In this document: positions 42,969-52,406 of the stretch, one piece after another | Layout: each line of letters starts with the position of its first letter | How positions within the stretch are numbered: the stretch's first letter is position 1 | Assembly: GCF_030812775.1 (NCBI RefSeq) | Contig: NZ_JAUSTI010000014.1 | Coordinates: forward strand, 101,752 to 165,751 | Length of the DNA: 64,000 nucleotides | Reading direction: 5' to 3' | Source: Paenibacillus tundrae | GTDB lineage: Bacteria; Bacillota; Bacilli; Paenibacillales; Paenibacillaceae | Notes under the pieces: model-generated | Told to the model about the DNA's origin: nothing | Databases searched by the model: none | What the model saw: the letters and a program-made list of their open reading frames with translations, nothing else | Made by a program: the position numbers and the translations under genes

Positions 42969-44447
42969 CTAACAACTACATCCGAATTTTTCTTCGCCAT
43001 TGAAGTCGAGACGAGTTGGATAATCATTATCGAAACATGCAAGGCATAGTCCGCCCTTGTAGTCATCCTGATTATCTCCCTGAATGGATGTAATCAATCC
43101 GTCTGGACTAAGGAATGCGAGAGAGTCTGCGTTGATTTCACGGCAAATCTCTTCCACCGACAGTTGTGAGGCGATCAATTCGCGGCTATCCGGTGTATCA
43201 ATCCCGTAAAAGCACGGATTTTTGAACGGCGGAGATGTAATCCGCACATGCACTTCCGTAGCTCCTGCGTCACGCAACATATTCACGATCCGGCGGGATG
43301 TCGTACCACGCACGATGGAGTCGTCAATCATAACTACACGTTTGCCTTCAACTACACGGCGCACCGCGCTCAGTTTCATCTTCACACCTTGCTCCCGTAG
43401 CTCTTGGCTCGGTTGGATAAATGTCCGACCTGTATATTTATTTTTGATCATACCCATCTCATACGGAATCCCCGTCTGTTCAGCGTATCCAATCGCTGCC
43501 GAGATACTGGAATCTGGTACCCCCGTAACCAAGTCCGCATCTACAAATGCCTCAATCGCCATACGGCTTCCCATCCGTTTACGGGCAGCATGTTGGTTCG
43601 CACCATTCATGTCACTGTCCGGACGAGCAAAATAAATATATTCCATCGCACACAGCGCTTTGCGATGTTTATGATGATCAAACCGATCTTCATGCAATCC
43701 GTCGGCATCCAGTACAAGCAGTTCGCCTGGCTCAATATCGCGGATTAGTTCAGCACCAATCGTTTCAAGCGCACAGGTCTCGGAGGCAAACAGATAAGCG
43801 TCCCCTAGCTTACCCATTGTCAATGGACGCAGACCATGCGGATCAGAAGCGACGAGCAACTTGTCGTTCGTCATAATCAAGAACGCATAGCCACCCACGA
43901 TCCGCTGAAATGCATCCTTCGCCGCTTCCACCAAACCTTTGGAAGAACGGGCAATCAGATGGGCAATGACTTCCGTATCACTTGTCGTCTGAAAGATTGA
44001 ACCGCTCTGTTCTAGTTCACGGCGGATTGTCGGTGCATTAACGATATTACCATTCGTCGCAACGGCCAGATCACCGTCACGGTATTTGAATACCAATGGC
44101 TGTGCATTGGTCAGCTTGCTGTCACCGCTCGTTGAATACCGAACGTGCCCGATTGAGATATCACCGGTTAGGGTCTGCATCAGATCCTTCGTGAATACTT
44201 CCTTCACGAGTCCCATGCCGCGATGGTAGTTAAACTGATTACCATCGCTTACACACATTCCCGCACTTTCTTCGCCCCGGTGCTGCAACGCATGCAGACC
44301 ATAATAGGATAACGAAGCGGCCTCAGGGTGTCTGAACACCCCGAAAACGCCGCATTCTTCCTTTAATTTGTCGAGTCCTTCCTTGCCGGATCCTTCATTA
44401 TAATAATCACCTGTCCACAACGGCCCTGTCATCAGTTCATGAGACAT
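42969..44447 (-). CDS. purF: Amidophosphoribosyltransferase
   Basis: Committed first step of purine synthesis: makes phosphoribosylamine from PRPP and glutamine. 492 residues. A propeptide precedes the catalytic Cys in EECGVFGVF (about C33), as in Bacillus, where it is cleaved. The PRPP loop is VVMIDDSIVRGTTSRR. Cysteines that could hold the 4Fe-4S cluster are present (ALCAMEYIYFAR, NPCFYGID and GLCLACFDND). Feedback inhibition by nucleotides is known for the family. The start overlaps purL by 16 bp; a Met five codons in is also possible. Confidence 0.97.
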   Translation of the reverse strand: MSHELMTGPLWTGDYYNEGSGKEGLDKLKEECGVFGVFRHPEAASLSYYGLHALQHRGEESAGMCVSDGNQFNYHRGMGLVKEVFTKDLMQTLTGDISIGHVRYSTSGDSKLTNAQPLVFKYRDGDLAVATNGNIVNAPTIRRELEQSGSIFQTTSDTEVIAHLIARSSKGLVEAAKDAFQRIVGGYAFLIMTNDKLLVASDPHGLRPLTMGKLGDAYLFASETCALETIGAELIRDIEPGELLVLDADGLHEDRFDHHKHRKALCAMEYIYFARPDSDMNGANQHAARKRMGSRMAIEAFVDADLVTGVPDSSISAAIGYAEQTGIPYEMGMIKNKYTGRTFIQPSQELREQGVKMKLSAVRRVVEGKRVVMIDDSIVRGTTSRRIVNMLRDAGATEVHVRITSPPFKNPCFYGIDTPDSRELIASQLSVEEICREINADSLAFLSPDGLITSIQGDNQDDYKGGLCLACFDNDYPTRLDFNGEEKFGCSC

Positions 44448-46675
44448 GGAATCGCATCCTCCCAGACCTGAGTCAAACCTCCTACAGGTTCGTTCACAGC
44501 TGATCTTCCGTTCAATTCAATCGTGAGATTACTTCCTTCTACACGTCCAATCACAGCTACAGGCACTCCGCGTTCACGTACAAATGCTTCAAGCTTACCT
44601 GCTTGCTCCGGCGAAGCCGAAAGCAAAATACGAGACTGGCTCTCACTGAAGAGTGCATGATCGCCGCGAAGTGCAGTTTCCACGTTCACTTGTGCGCCTA
44701 CATTACCGCTAATGCAAGATTCAGCCAGTGCAACCGCAAGACCACCCTCAGACAAGTCATGTGCCGAACGAACAAGTCCGGATTGGATCGCTTCAAGCAC
44801 GGTGCTAAGCAACACTTTTTCCGTCTGCAAGTTCAGCTCTGGTGGACGGCCTTCTGTCTGACCATGAACGGCGTATTGCAGCTCGCTGCCGCCCAGTTCA
44901 GCTTTCGTGTCACCGAGGAGGATGATGACATCTCCTTCGGATTTGAATGCTTGTGTCGTGATATGATCCGTGTCATGAACGAGACCTACCATACCGACAA
45001 CTGGCGTTGGGTAGATGGAGCCTTTGGCGTTTTCATTGTACAAACTTACGTTACCGCCGATGACTGGTGTATCCAATACGCGACAAGCTTCAGCCATACC
45101 GTCTACTGCTTTTTCCATCTGCCAGAAAATATCCGGTTTCTCCGGGTTACCGAAGTTCAGGTTGTCCGTAATCGCGAGTGGCTCTGCACCAGAACATACA
45201 ATGTTACGCGCAGCTTCACTTACCGCAATTCTTCCGCCCACTTCTGGATCAAGATATACATAACGTCCGTTGCAATCCGTTGTCATCGCAAGACCTTTGC
45301 GCGTTCCGCGAATTGTCACCACTGCTGCATCCGAACCTGGACGAACGGCTGTGCTTGTACGCACCATGTAATCGTATTGATCATAGACCCACTTCTTACT
45401 TGCCACCGTTGGCGAAGCGAGCACTTGTTTCAACGCACCACCGAGATCCGACACTTCGTCGTAACGAAGCGTGTCGATGGAAGCACTCGCTTCATAGTAC
45501 GCAGGTACAGAAGATGGCTTGTCATATACCGGACATTCGTCAACCAGTGCCGTTACTGGCATATCGCCAACCACTTCGCCATGGTGGATCAGTTTCAGAC
45601 GACCATCATCCGTAACTTTACCAACCTTGGCACAGATTACGCCCCAACGTTCAAAGATTTCCATCGCCTGTGCTTCATCCTTCGGCTCAACCACGAACAA
45701 CATACGCTCCTGAGACTCAGATAGCATCATTTCGTAAGGGGTCATGCCTTCTTCACGCTGTGGCACCTGATCCAGATATAGTTCCAGACCGTTACCTGCT
45801 TTACTTGCCATCTCTGCACTCGAACATGTTAAGCCCGCAGCACCCATATCCTGAATACCCAGCACGATGCCTGTATCAATTAATTCCAGACAGGATTCCA
45901 TAACCAGTTTCTCCATGAATGGATCACCGACTTGAACCGCTGTACGTTGGGATTCGGATTCTTCGGTCAATTCAACCGAAGCAAAGGTTGCTCCGTGAAT
46001 TCCATCACGGCCTGTTGGCGGCCCAACATAATACACCGGGTTACCTACACCTTTAGCTACACCGCGCTGAATTTTATCATGATCAATCAGACCCACACAC
46101 ATGGCGTTAACCAATGGATTACCTTCGTAGCTCTCGTCAAACATCACTTCACCCGCAACGGTAGGAATACCGATACAGTTACCATATCCCGCAATACCTG
46201 CTACAACATGCTCGAACAAATATTTAACGCGATCGCTCTCCAGCTTGCCGAAACGTAGGGAGTTCAGCAATGCCACAGGTCTAGCACCCATGGAGAAAAT
46301 ATCACGGATAATGCCGCCTACACCTGTCGCCGCGCCTTGGTAAGGCTCAACTGCGGAAGGGTGGTTATGGCTTTCAATTTTGAAAACAACGGCTTGGTTA
46401 TCTCCGATATCGACGATCCCCGCACCTTCACCCGGTCCCATCAGGACACGCGGGCCACTTGTTGGGAAGCGACGCAAGAGTGGTTTGGAATTTTTGTACG
46501 CACAGTGTTCCGACCACATTACACTGAAGACACCAATCTCTGTGTAGTTTGGCTTACGTCCCATGAATTCACAGATCAGCTCATATTCACTGTCCGACAC
46601 ACCCATTTGGGCGTAAAGTTTATGTTCTGCGACCTGTTCTGCTGTCGGTTCCTTAGCGGATAGCTGCTGCGTCAT
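44432..46675 (-). CDS. purL: FGAM synthase, large subunit
   Basis: ATP-dependent subunit of the three-protein FGAM synthase (PurL-PurQ-PurS), step 4. 747 residues, the small-PurL form of Gram-positives. Motifs: KIESHNHPSAVEPYQGAATG, GGIIRDIFSMGARPVALLNS, CIGIPTVAGEVMFDESY and QDMGAAGLTCSSAEMA; two AIRS-like halves. GGAGGGA precedes the ATG, and the start overlaps the purQ end by 23 bp. No glutaminase domain; that function is in PurQ. Confidence 0.97.
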   Translation of the reverse strand: MTQQLSAKEPTAEQVAEHKLYAQMGVSDSEYELICEFMGRKPNYTEIGVFSVMWSEHCAYKNSKPLLRRFPTSGPRVLMGPGEGAGIVDIGDNQAVVFKIESHNHPSAVEPYQGAATGVGGIIRDIFSMGARPVALLNSLRFGKLESDRVKYLFEHVVAGIAGYGNCIGIPTVAGEVMFDESYEGNPLVNAMCVGLIDHDKIQRGVAKGVGNPVYYVGPPTGRDGIHGATFASVELTEESESQRTAVQVGDPFMEKLVMESCLELIDTGIVLGIQDMGAAGLTCSSAEMASKAGNGLELYLDQVPQREEGMTPYEMMLSESQERMLFVVEPKDEAQAMEIFERWGVICAKVGKVTDDGRLKLIHHGEVVGDMPVTALVDECPVYDKPSSVPAYYEASASIDTLRYDEVSDLGGALKQVLASPTVASKKWVYDQYDYMVRTSTAVRPGSDAAVVTIRGTRKGLAMTTDCNGRYVYLDPEVGGRIAVSEAARNIVCSGAEPLAITDNLNFGNPEKPDIFWQMEKAVDGMAEACRVLDTPVIGGNVSLYNENAKGSIYPTPVVGMVGLVHDTDHITTQAFKSEGDVIILLGDTKAELGGSELQYAVHGQTEGRPPELNLQTEKVLLSTVLEAIQSGLVRSAHDLSEGGLAVALAESCISGNVGAQVNVETALRGDHALFSESQSRILLSASPEQAGKLEAFVRERGVPVAVIGRVEGSNLTIELNGRSAVNEPVGGLTQVWEDAIPCLMN

Positions 46676-47342
46676 GCTTATCCCTCCATGCTTTCAAAAT
46701 AGATGTAAACATACGTTTGCCGTCTTCTAAGCCAAGCAATGAATCTACTGCGCGCTCTGGATGTGGCATCATGCCGACCACGTTTCCGCCGATATTGCTG
46801 ATTCCCGCGATATCGCCAAGGGAACCATTTGGATTGCTACCATACGTAAATACGATCTGGTTGTTTGCTTGCAAGCTTGCAAGTGTCGCATCATCGCAAT
46901 AATAGTTTCCTTCACCGTGTGCAATTGGAATAATAATCTCTTCACCTTGCGTATAGTCACGTGTAAATGGTGTATCTGCATTGGCTACTTTCAATACGGT
47001 ATCATGACAACGGAATTTCAGGGATGTGTTACGGATCAATGCACCTGGAAGCAAACCAGCTTCAGTCAGGATCTGGAATCCGTTACAAATGCCCAGAACA
47101 TATTTACCTTGTTCAGCAGCTTTGGCTACCTCGTTCATTACAGGTGCGAAACGGGAAATGGCGCCGCAACGCAGGTAGTCACCATACGAGAAACCACCCG
47201 GAACCAGAATGCAATCATAAGCCGATAGATCTGTAGCCGTGTGCCATACATAATCAACCTCTTGTCCAATCGCGTCTTCTACTGCCTTGTAACAGTCGAT
47301 GTCGCAGTTGGAGCCAGGGAACACAAGAACTGCAAATTTCAT
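46653..47342 (-). CDS. purQ: FGAM synthase, glutaminase subunit
   Basis: Class I glutamine amidotransferase that feeds ammonia to PurL. 229 residues from the ATG at 47342, which has GGAGGG upstream; the frame is open 21 codons more, into purS. N-terminal VFPGSNCDIDCYKAVE, catalytic Cys in GICNGFQIL, and His/Glu in MPHPERAVD. Four bases separate it from the purS stop, and it overlaps purL. Confidence 0.97.
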   Translation of the reverse strand: MKFAVLVFPGSNCDIDCYKAVEDAIGQEVDYVWHTATDLSAYDCILVPGGFSYGDYLRCGAISRFAPVMNEVAKAAEQGKYVLGICNGFQILTEAGLLPGALIRNTSLKFRCHDTVLKVANADTPFTRDYTQGEEIIIPIAHGEGNYYCDDATLASLQANNQIVFTYGSNPNGSLGDIAGISNIGGNVVGMMPHPERAVDSLLGLEDGKRMFTSILKAWRDKHDAAAIR

Positions 47343-47346
47343 GAGA

Positions 47347-47592
47347 TTAACCCTCCAATTCGTAGCGGTAATCTTCAACAACGGTGTTCGCGAGCAGCTT
47401 CTCACACATCACTTTCAATCGTTTCTCCGCTTCTGCACGATCTGTCGTATCCAGGTTCAGTTCCATGACTTTACCAATCCGTACACTTTCAACTTCATTG
47501 AATCCCATCGAATGAAGGGCTCCTTGAACTGCTACGCCTTGCGGGTCGAGTACGCTTTGCTTAATAGTGACATATACGGTTGCTTTGATCAT
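47347..47592 (-). CDS. purS: FGAM synthase, PurS subunit
   Basis: Small subunit that bridges PurL and PurQ. 81 residues: VYVTIKQSVLDPQGVAVQGA, then HSMGFNEVESVRIGKVMEL, typical of the family. GGAGGAA lies upstream of the ATG. It is the first gene after the purC-purS spacer that carries the diverged repeat E and forms a tight block with purQ and purL. Confidence 0.96.
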   Translation of the reverse strand: MIKATVYVTIKQSVLDPQGVAVQGALHSMGFNEVESVRIGKVMELNLDTTDRAEAEKRLKVMCEKLLANTVVEDYRYELEG

Positions 47593-47675
47593 GATCCTTA
47601 TGTTCCTCCTCAGTAATGAACGGGATAAATGCTTTATGCTGTTAAAAAAATGATTGGCCTTGGGTGGTGGGCTCC

Positions 47676-47797
47676 GGGGCGGATTGTTCTGCAGGTCGCT
47701 GTTGTCCCCAGGTTTCTCTGATTCGTTTAGCCCGCTCTGCGGTCAAAACCCGGGGACAAAGGCGAACGCTTCGCTCCTTTACGAACAATTCCGCCCC
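47676..47797. repeat. Purine-operon palindromic repeat, diverged copy E (purC-purS spacer)
   Basis: 122-bp core. Outer stem GGGGCGGATTGTTC/GAACAATTCCGCCCC, inner hairpin TGTCCCCAGGTTT/AAACCCGGGGACA, and the shared GGCGAACGCTTCGC motif. It keeps the order and GTTNTCCCCAG core of copies A-D (CGCTGTTGTCCCCAGGTTTC) but is more G+C-rich, shorter, and has lost the AGCTTTCTG hairpin. Confidence 0.7.
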
Positions 47798-47868
47798 TCC
47801 GCCTGATCCTACGGCGCTTTTTTGAAAGGCCTAAAACCTTTACGTTGCACGGTGGGTAGTGGCTGAGA

Positions 47869-48747
47869 TCAAACCACTTTCGTTAAACGATTATAGATAT
47901 CGACGTATCTTGCAGTTGTCGCCTCCACAACCGGCTCAGGTAATGGATCTGGCTGGCTGTTTTTGTCCCAATCCGTACCAGCAAGATACGTACGAACCGG
48001 TTCTTTGTCCATGCTGTCGATTTCGATATCAAGCGCATAGTTTTCTTTAGCCCAGAAGCGGGAAGCATCTGGCGTAAAGATTTCGTCGATCAAAATGACT
48101 TTGCCATCCACCATACCGAACTCGAACTTACAATCTGCTAGGATGATCCCGCGCTGATCACAGTAATCACGAGCGAATTCGTACAAGCGCAGGCTTTTTT
48201 CCTGAAGTTCGATAGCCAGCGCATCTCCAACCAGTTCCTTCATGCGATCCATTGGAATGTCTTCGTCATGCCCAACGTCGTTTTTAGCTGCTGGCGTGAA
48301 AATGGGAGAATCCAGCTTCGCGTTTTTGCGAAGTCCTTCCGGCAGTGTAATGCCGTTGACCTCACCGCTTTTCTCATATTGTCTCCAACCGCCCCCGGTG
48401 ATATATCCACGTACGACGCATTCGATATCAATACGCTCCGCTTTGCGGGTAACCATGATACGGTCTTTGAGCAGTTCAGGGTCAGTCACAATGTCCCCCA
48501 AACGGTTCACATCCGTATGAACGACGTGATTGTCCATCATATCGCCCGTTAGCTCGAACCAATAACTACTTAGCTTATTGAGCACATTGCCCTTTTCAGG
48601 AACCGCAGGTTCTAACACATAGTCAAAGGCGGAAATTCGGTCTGTAACCACGATCAAAAAATGTTCACCCAGATCGTACAATTCACGTACTTTTCCTTTA
48701 TATAACAAAGGAGCTTTAACGAGATCCGCCGCAGTGGACAACGCCAT
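47869..48747 (-). CDS. purC: SAICAR synthetase
   Basis: Joins aspartate to CAIR, step 8 of the pathway. 292 residues, longer than the about 240 of Bacillus PurC and like the yeast-type form. Motifs: LLYKGKVRELYDLG, TDRISAFDYVLEPAVPEKG, RGYITGGGWRQYEKSGEV and LIDEIFTPDASRFW. Flanked by repeat D upstream and diverged repeat E downstream. Confidence 0.96.
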   Translation of the reverse strand: MALSTAADLVKAPLLYKGKVRELYDLGEHFLIVVTDRISAFDYVLEPAVPEKGNVLNKLSSYWFELTGDMMDNHVVHTDVNRLGDIVTDPELLKDRIMVTRKAERIDIECVVRGYITGGGWRQYEKSGEVNGITLPEGLRKNAKLDSPIFTPAAKNDVGHDEDIPMDRMKELVGDALAIELQEKSLRLYEFARDYCDQRGIILADCKFEFGMVDGKVILIDEIFTPDASRFWAKENYALDIEIDSMDKEPVRTYLAGTDWDKNSQPDPLPEPVVEATTARYVDIYNRLTKVV

Positions 48748-48805
48748 GTTGGCTCACCTTCTTTCAGGAGATATAAGGCTATAAACGAAAATTCCCATGG
48801 TCCAT

Positions 48806-48987
48806 ACTTCACTCCGCTGACAGAACAATCTTCCGATCGCTGTTATTCCCAGATTTTTTGATTCCACTTTTTCAAAGTGAAAATCCGGGAATAGCTTATG
48901 CTTCCGATGCAGCTTTCTCTCAGAAAGCTTTCAGGCGAACGCTTCGCTTCTTCAGGTTTTTTCTGCCTTCTCCGTTTCAGCGTGAAC
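48806..48987. repeat. Purine-operon palindromic repeat, copy D (purB-purC spacer)
   Basis: 182 bp with ACTCCGCTGACAGAA/TTCTGCCTTCTCCG ends, hairpin TTATTCCCAGAT/ATCCGGGAATA, hairpin AGCTTTCTCTCAGAAAGCT and GGCGAACGCTTCGC. The outermost TTTACAC ends are degraded. Same orientation as copies A-C. Confidence 0.82.
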
Positions 48988-49016
48988 ACATATTCAACTT
49001 ATTTTTAGGATAAGTA

Positions 49017-50315
49017 TTAGTTGTTTAAACCAAGCTTTTTGAAGATGGTATCTACATGCTTCAGGTGCCATGATGGGTTGAATGCATCTGCAATTTCTTC
49101 CTCGCTCAGCACTTCTGTAATTTCAGGTGTAGACTTCACGATGTCCTGGAACTGTCTTTGCTCTTCCCAAGCTTGCATCGCACGTGGTTGCACCGTATCG
49201 TACGCTTGCTCACGGCTGAAGCCTTTGTCGATCAGCTTCGTCATAACGCGACCCGAGAACGGTACACCGAAGGTGCGCTCCATGTTGCGTTTCATGTTCT
49301 CAGGGAACACCGTCAAGTTTTTCACGATATTACCGAAGCGGTTCAGCATGTAGTTTAGCAACATGGTTGCATCCGGTAGGATCACGCGTTCTACGGAAGA
49401 GTGTGAGATATCGCGCTCATGCCAGAGCGTTACGTTCTCATATGCAGAGACCATATGTCCGCGAATGACGCGGGACAAACCTGAGATGTTTTCACTACCG
49501 ATTGGATTGCGTTTATGCGGCATTGCGGAAGACCCTTTTTGACCTTTAGCAAAAGCCTCTTCTACTTCTCGGAACTCACTCTTTTGCAGTGCACGCACTT
49601 CAGTAGCGAACTTGTCCAAAGAAGTTGCAATCAATGCCAATGTAGCCATATACTCCGCATGACGGTCACGCTGCAATGTTTGTGTGGAGATCGGTGCTGG
49701 CTTCGTGCCTAGCTTCTCGCAGACAAACTCTTCTACGAATGGATCGATGTTCGCGTACGTTCCAACTGCACCGGAGATTTTGCCGAACTGCACATTGTCT
49801 GCTGCATGACGGAAACGCTCTAAGTTACGCTTCATCTCTTCATGCCACAATGCCATTTTCAAACCAAACGTTGTTGGCTCCGCATGTACCCCGTGTGTAC
49901 GTCCCATCATTGGTGTGTGCTGATATGCTAGTGCTTTCTCACGCAGAATTTCAATGAAGTTCACGATATCGCGTTCCAGAATCTCGTTGGCTTGACGAAG
50001 GACATATCCCAATGCCGTATCTACTACATCTGTAGAAGTCAGTCCGTAGTGCACCCATTTCCGCTCCGCGCCTAGACTTTCCGATACTGTACGTGTAAAT
50101 GCGATAACGTCATGACGTGTTTCCTGTTCAATCTCATAGATGCGATCGATATCAAAAGATGCGTTCTGACGAAGCAATGCTGCTTCTTCTTTCGGGATGA
50201 CTCCAAGCTCTGCCCACGCTTCACAAGCACAAATTTCAACTTCCAGCCATGACTTGAATTTGTTCTCTTCCGTCCAGATGGCTCTCATTTCGGGTCTGCT
50301 ATAACGTTCGATCAT
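49017..50315 (-). CDS. purB: Adenylosuccinate lyase
   Basis: Removes fumarate from SAICAR and from adenylosuccinate, acting in both IMP and AMP synthesis. 432 residues, homotetrameric family. The signature SSAMPHKRNPIGSENISGLS is present, with HYGLTSTDVVDTA and MGRTHGVHAEPTTFGLK. The ATG overlaps the purK stop by four bases (ATGA). Followed by the spacer holding repeat D. Confidence 0.97.
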   Translation of the reverse strand: MIERYSRPEMRAIWTEENKFKSWLEVEICACEAWAELGVIPKEEAALLRQNASFDIDRIYEIEQETRHDVIAFTRTVSESLGAERKWVHYGLTSTDVVDTALGYVLRQANEILERDIVNFIEILREKALAYQHTPMMGRTHGVHAEPTTFGLKMALWHEEMKRNLERFRHAADNVQFGKISGAVGTYANIDPFVEEFVCEKLGTKPAPISTQTLQRDRHAEYMATLALIATSLDKFATEVRALQKSEFREVEEAFAKGQKGSSAMPHKRNPIGSENISGLSRVIRGHMVSAYENVTLWHERDISHSSVERVILPDATMLLNYMLNRFGNIVKNLTVFPENMKRNMERTFGVPFSGRVMTKLIDKGFSREQAYDTVQPRAMQAWEEQRQFQDIVKSTPEITEVLSEEEIADAFNPSWHLKHVDTIFKKLGLNN

Positions 50316-51514
50316 GAATTTATATTCCTCCAGAGATTAGTTTGTTCAATCCATTGCAATCCTTCTTCGACATCCTGACAGAGCAGATTGACATGCCCCA
50401 TCTTTCTTCCTGTTTTTGCTTCAGATTTACCATATATATGAAGCTTGGGAATAACCCCGAGTTCCATCGCTTCTGTGTCTGATTGACCCATCCGATCGAT
50501 GATCCCTTCCAGGTGCTCGCCAAGCACATTGACCATAACCACAGGACTTAGCAGTGTTGTATCTCCAAGCGGCAATCCACAAATGGCACGAATATGCTGT
50601 TCAAACTGTGAAGTTGCACAAGCTTCCATCGTGTAATGCCCCGAATTATGTGGTCTTGGAGCTAGCTCATTCACGTAAAGTCTTCCATCCGCTGCTACAA
50701 ACAGCTCAACCGCGAGCAAACCAACTGCTTGCATCGATTCTGCAACGGCCGCCGCCAATCTCTGTGCCTCCAGCTGAATTTCTGTTGGTACCCTTGCTGG
50801 AACAATGGATGTATGCAGAATATTGTCCACATGAATATTCTCGGCTACCGGGAAAGTCTTGATCTCCCCTTGCGTACTACGCGCGACGACTACCGAAATC
50901 TCGCAATCGAACTTAATGAACTGCTCCAGCACCAATTCCGCACCTGTGGAGGCAAGCTCTTCGTAAGCTTCAACCGCTTGGCTAGCCTCGCGAATAACTC
51001 GCTGGCCTTTGCCGTCATACCCACCGGTTACCGTCTTCAGCACACATGGGATACCTAGTTCTCGAACAGCCGCTTGCATGGTATCCAAATTGGTAATTTC
51101 CCGATAAGGGGCAACGCGCACACCCGCCGCTTCAATAGCCTGCTTTTCACGTAAACGATGCTGCGTAGTATAAAGTAGGGTACTTCCCTGAGGCACGTAG
51201 GATTCACGCTCCAGAAGAGCGGCAACACCAGCATCCACATTTTCAAACTCGTACGTGATCACGTCGCATTGCTCCGCCAATTTCCTAGCAGCAGCTTCGT
51301 CGTCATAACCCGCTTCAATCTGATGGGCAACTTGTCCACAAGGTGCATCAGCGACAGGATCAAGCGTTACAAACCGATACCCCATTGCCGTCCCAGACAA
51401 CGTTAGCATACGTCCGAGCTGGCCACCTCCCAGAATACCAATCGTCGTCCGTCCAGGAAGCAGTACACGTTTGGCTTCGTTAGCCGCCTCAGACTGCTTA
51501 TTTGGCATTATCAT
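50312..51514 (-). CDS. purK: N5-carboxyaminoimidazole ribonucleotide synthase
   Basis: ATP-grasp enzyme that carboxylates AIR with bicarbonate to N5-CAIR. 400 residues. Motifs: GILGGGQLGRMLTLSGTAMG, TYEFENVDAGVAALLE, KTVTGGYDGKGQRVI and NELAPRPHNSGHYT. It has a 16-residue lead before the usual start. Overlaps purE and purB by four bases each, so purEKB are translationally coupled. Confidence 0.96.
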   Translation of the reverse strand: MIMPNKQSEAANEAKRVLLPGRTTIGILGGGQLGRMLTLSGTAMGYRFVTLDPVADAPCGQVAHQIEAGYDDEAAARKLAEQCDVITYEFENVDAGVAALLERESYVPQGSTLLYTTQHRLREKQAIEAAGVRVAPYREITNLDTMQAAVRELGIPCVLKTVTGGYDGKGQRVIREASQAVEAYEELASTGAELVLEQFIKFDCEISVVVARSTQGEIKTFPVAENIHVDNILHTSIVPARVPTEIQLEAQRLAAAVAESMQAVGLLAVELFVAADGRLYVNELAPRPHNSGHYTMEACATSQFEQHIRAICGLPLGDTTLLSPVVMVNVLGEHLEGIIDRMGQSDTEAMELGVIPKLHIYGKSEAKTGRKMGHVNLLCQDVEEGLQWIEQTNLWRNINS

Positions 51515-51996
51515 AGCTCATCACTGCTTTCTAACACTTCACGTTTAATTCGTTCTCTGCGAGCTTCAGCACGATTCCGAACTTCCTCATCAAAAGCACC
51601 GATGAACTGAGCGGCGAGTAATCCCGCATTCGTCGCCCCTGCTTTTCCAATGGCAACGGTAGCAACAGGTATTCCGCCAGGCATCTGAACAATGGACAAG
51701 AGGGAATCGAGACCATTTAATGTTTTGGACTGCACAGGCACGCCGATCACAGGCAACATCGTTTTGGCTGCAACCATGCCAGGTAAATGTGCCGCCCCGC
51801 CTGCACCCGCAATGATGACCTTGAATCCTCGATCGATGGCTTGCTCTGCATACTCAAACATTAAATCTGGTGTTCGATGAGCGGATACCACTTTTTTCTC
51901 ATAGCCGATTTCTAACTCATCAAGCACCTCACACGCATGCTTCATCGTTTCCCAATCTGACTTACTGCCCATAATTACAGCAACTTGCACTGACAT
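51511..51996 (-). CDS. purE: N5-CAIR mutase
   Basis: Moves the carboxyl group of N5-CAIR to give CAIR. 161 residues from the ATG at 51996 (MSVQVAVIMGSKSDWETM), the usual family start; the frame is open further up into the leader terminator. Motifs: MGSKSDWETM, VSAHRTPDLMFEYA and AGAGGAAHLPGMVAA. First gene of the operon, preceded by the riboswitch-terminator leader. The GGGAG site is 12 bases before the ATG, a rather long spacing. Confidence 0.96.
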   Translation of the reverse strand: MSVQVAVIMGSKSDWETMKHACEVLDELEIGYEKKVVSAHRTPDLMFEYAEQAIDRGFKVIIAGAGGAAHLPGMVAAKTMLPVIGVPVQSKTLNGLDSLLSIVQMPGGIPVATVAIGKAGATNAGLLAAQFIGAFDEEVRNRAEARRERIKREVLESSDEL

Positions 51997-52081
51997 GAAT
52001 ACATTCAACTCCCGTCTGAGCTTTTTGGATAATATCACGTTCCAGCATTCCTTTTTGGTTCCACCCTCATGCTCATGGAAC

Positions 52082-52129
52082 AAAAAAATCCGCTACCCGC
52101 GAAAACATACATTTTCTCCGGACACCGGA
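52082..52129 (-). terminator. Riboswitch-controlled intrinsic terminator of the pur leader
   Basis: On the minus strand, an imperfect stem of about 16 bp from CCGGTGTCCGG...GAAAA to TTTTCGCGGGTAGCGG, followed by seven T. It lies about 90 bp after the aptamer and 85 bp before purE, as expected of an expression platform. Confidence 0.82.
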
Positions 52130-52216
52130 CTCCAAGAAATACGTATCCCACATTTGGGCATGCCAAAAGGGGCTTGCTGTCCGCACTTTAATTCCATGCG
52201 ACTCTCAGCCGTATCT

Positions 52217-52285
52217 CCTCGTAGTCCGGAAATTTACGGTTCCCGGGTAGATACTTCCGGGCCCTATCCCCGGCTTTATACGAGC
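52217..52285 (-). promoter_or_regulatory. Guanine-type purine riboswitch aptamer
   Basis: P1 pairs CTCGTA (52284-52279) with TACGAG (52223-52218). J1/2 is TAAA-like (GTATAAAGCC), P2 GCCGGGG/CCCGG with loop ATAGGG, J2/3 contains TATCTACCCG, P3 CGGGAACCGTAAATTTCCGG, and J3/1 is ACTACGAG. The base that selects the ligand is C (GACTACG), as in the guanine-responsive xpt type; adenine types have T. Binding of guanine or hypoxanthine should favour the downstream terminator and switch the operon off. Confidence 0.93.
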
Positions 52286-52406
52286 AAATCTCTATATTGC
52301 AAAATTCTAGGTTCAGTCTCTTGCAAACTTCGTTTATAATCTAATAAAATCTTCAACAGCATTCGTTCCTACTCGACCTTATTCTCACCTGATCGACACA
52401 TCTAAC

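Noticed and set aside
44603..45724. 373-codon open frame on the plus strand
   Set aside because: It lies antisense inside purL, has a low-complexity Cys/His/Arg-rich product and no ribosome binding site.
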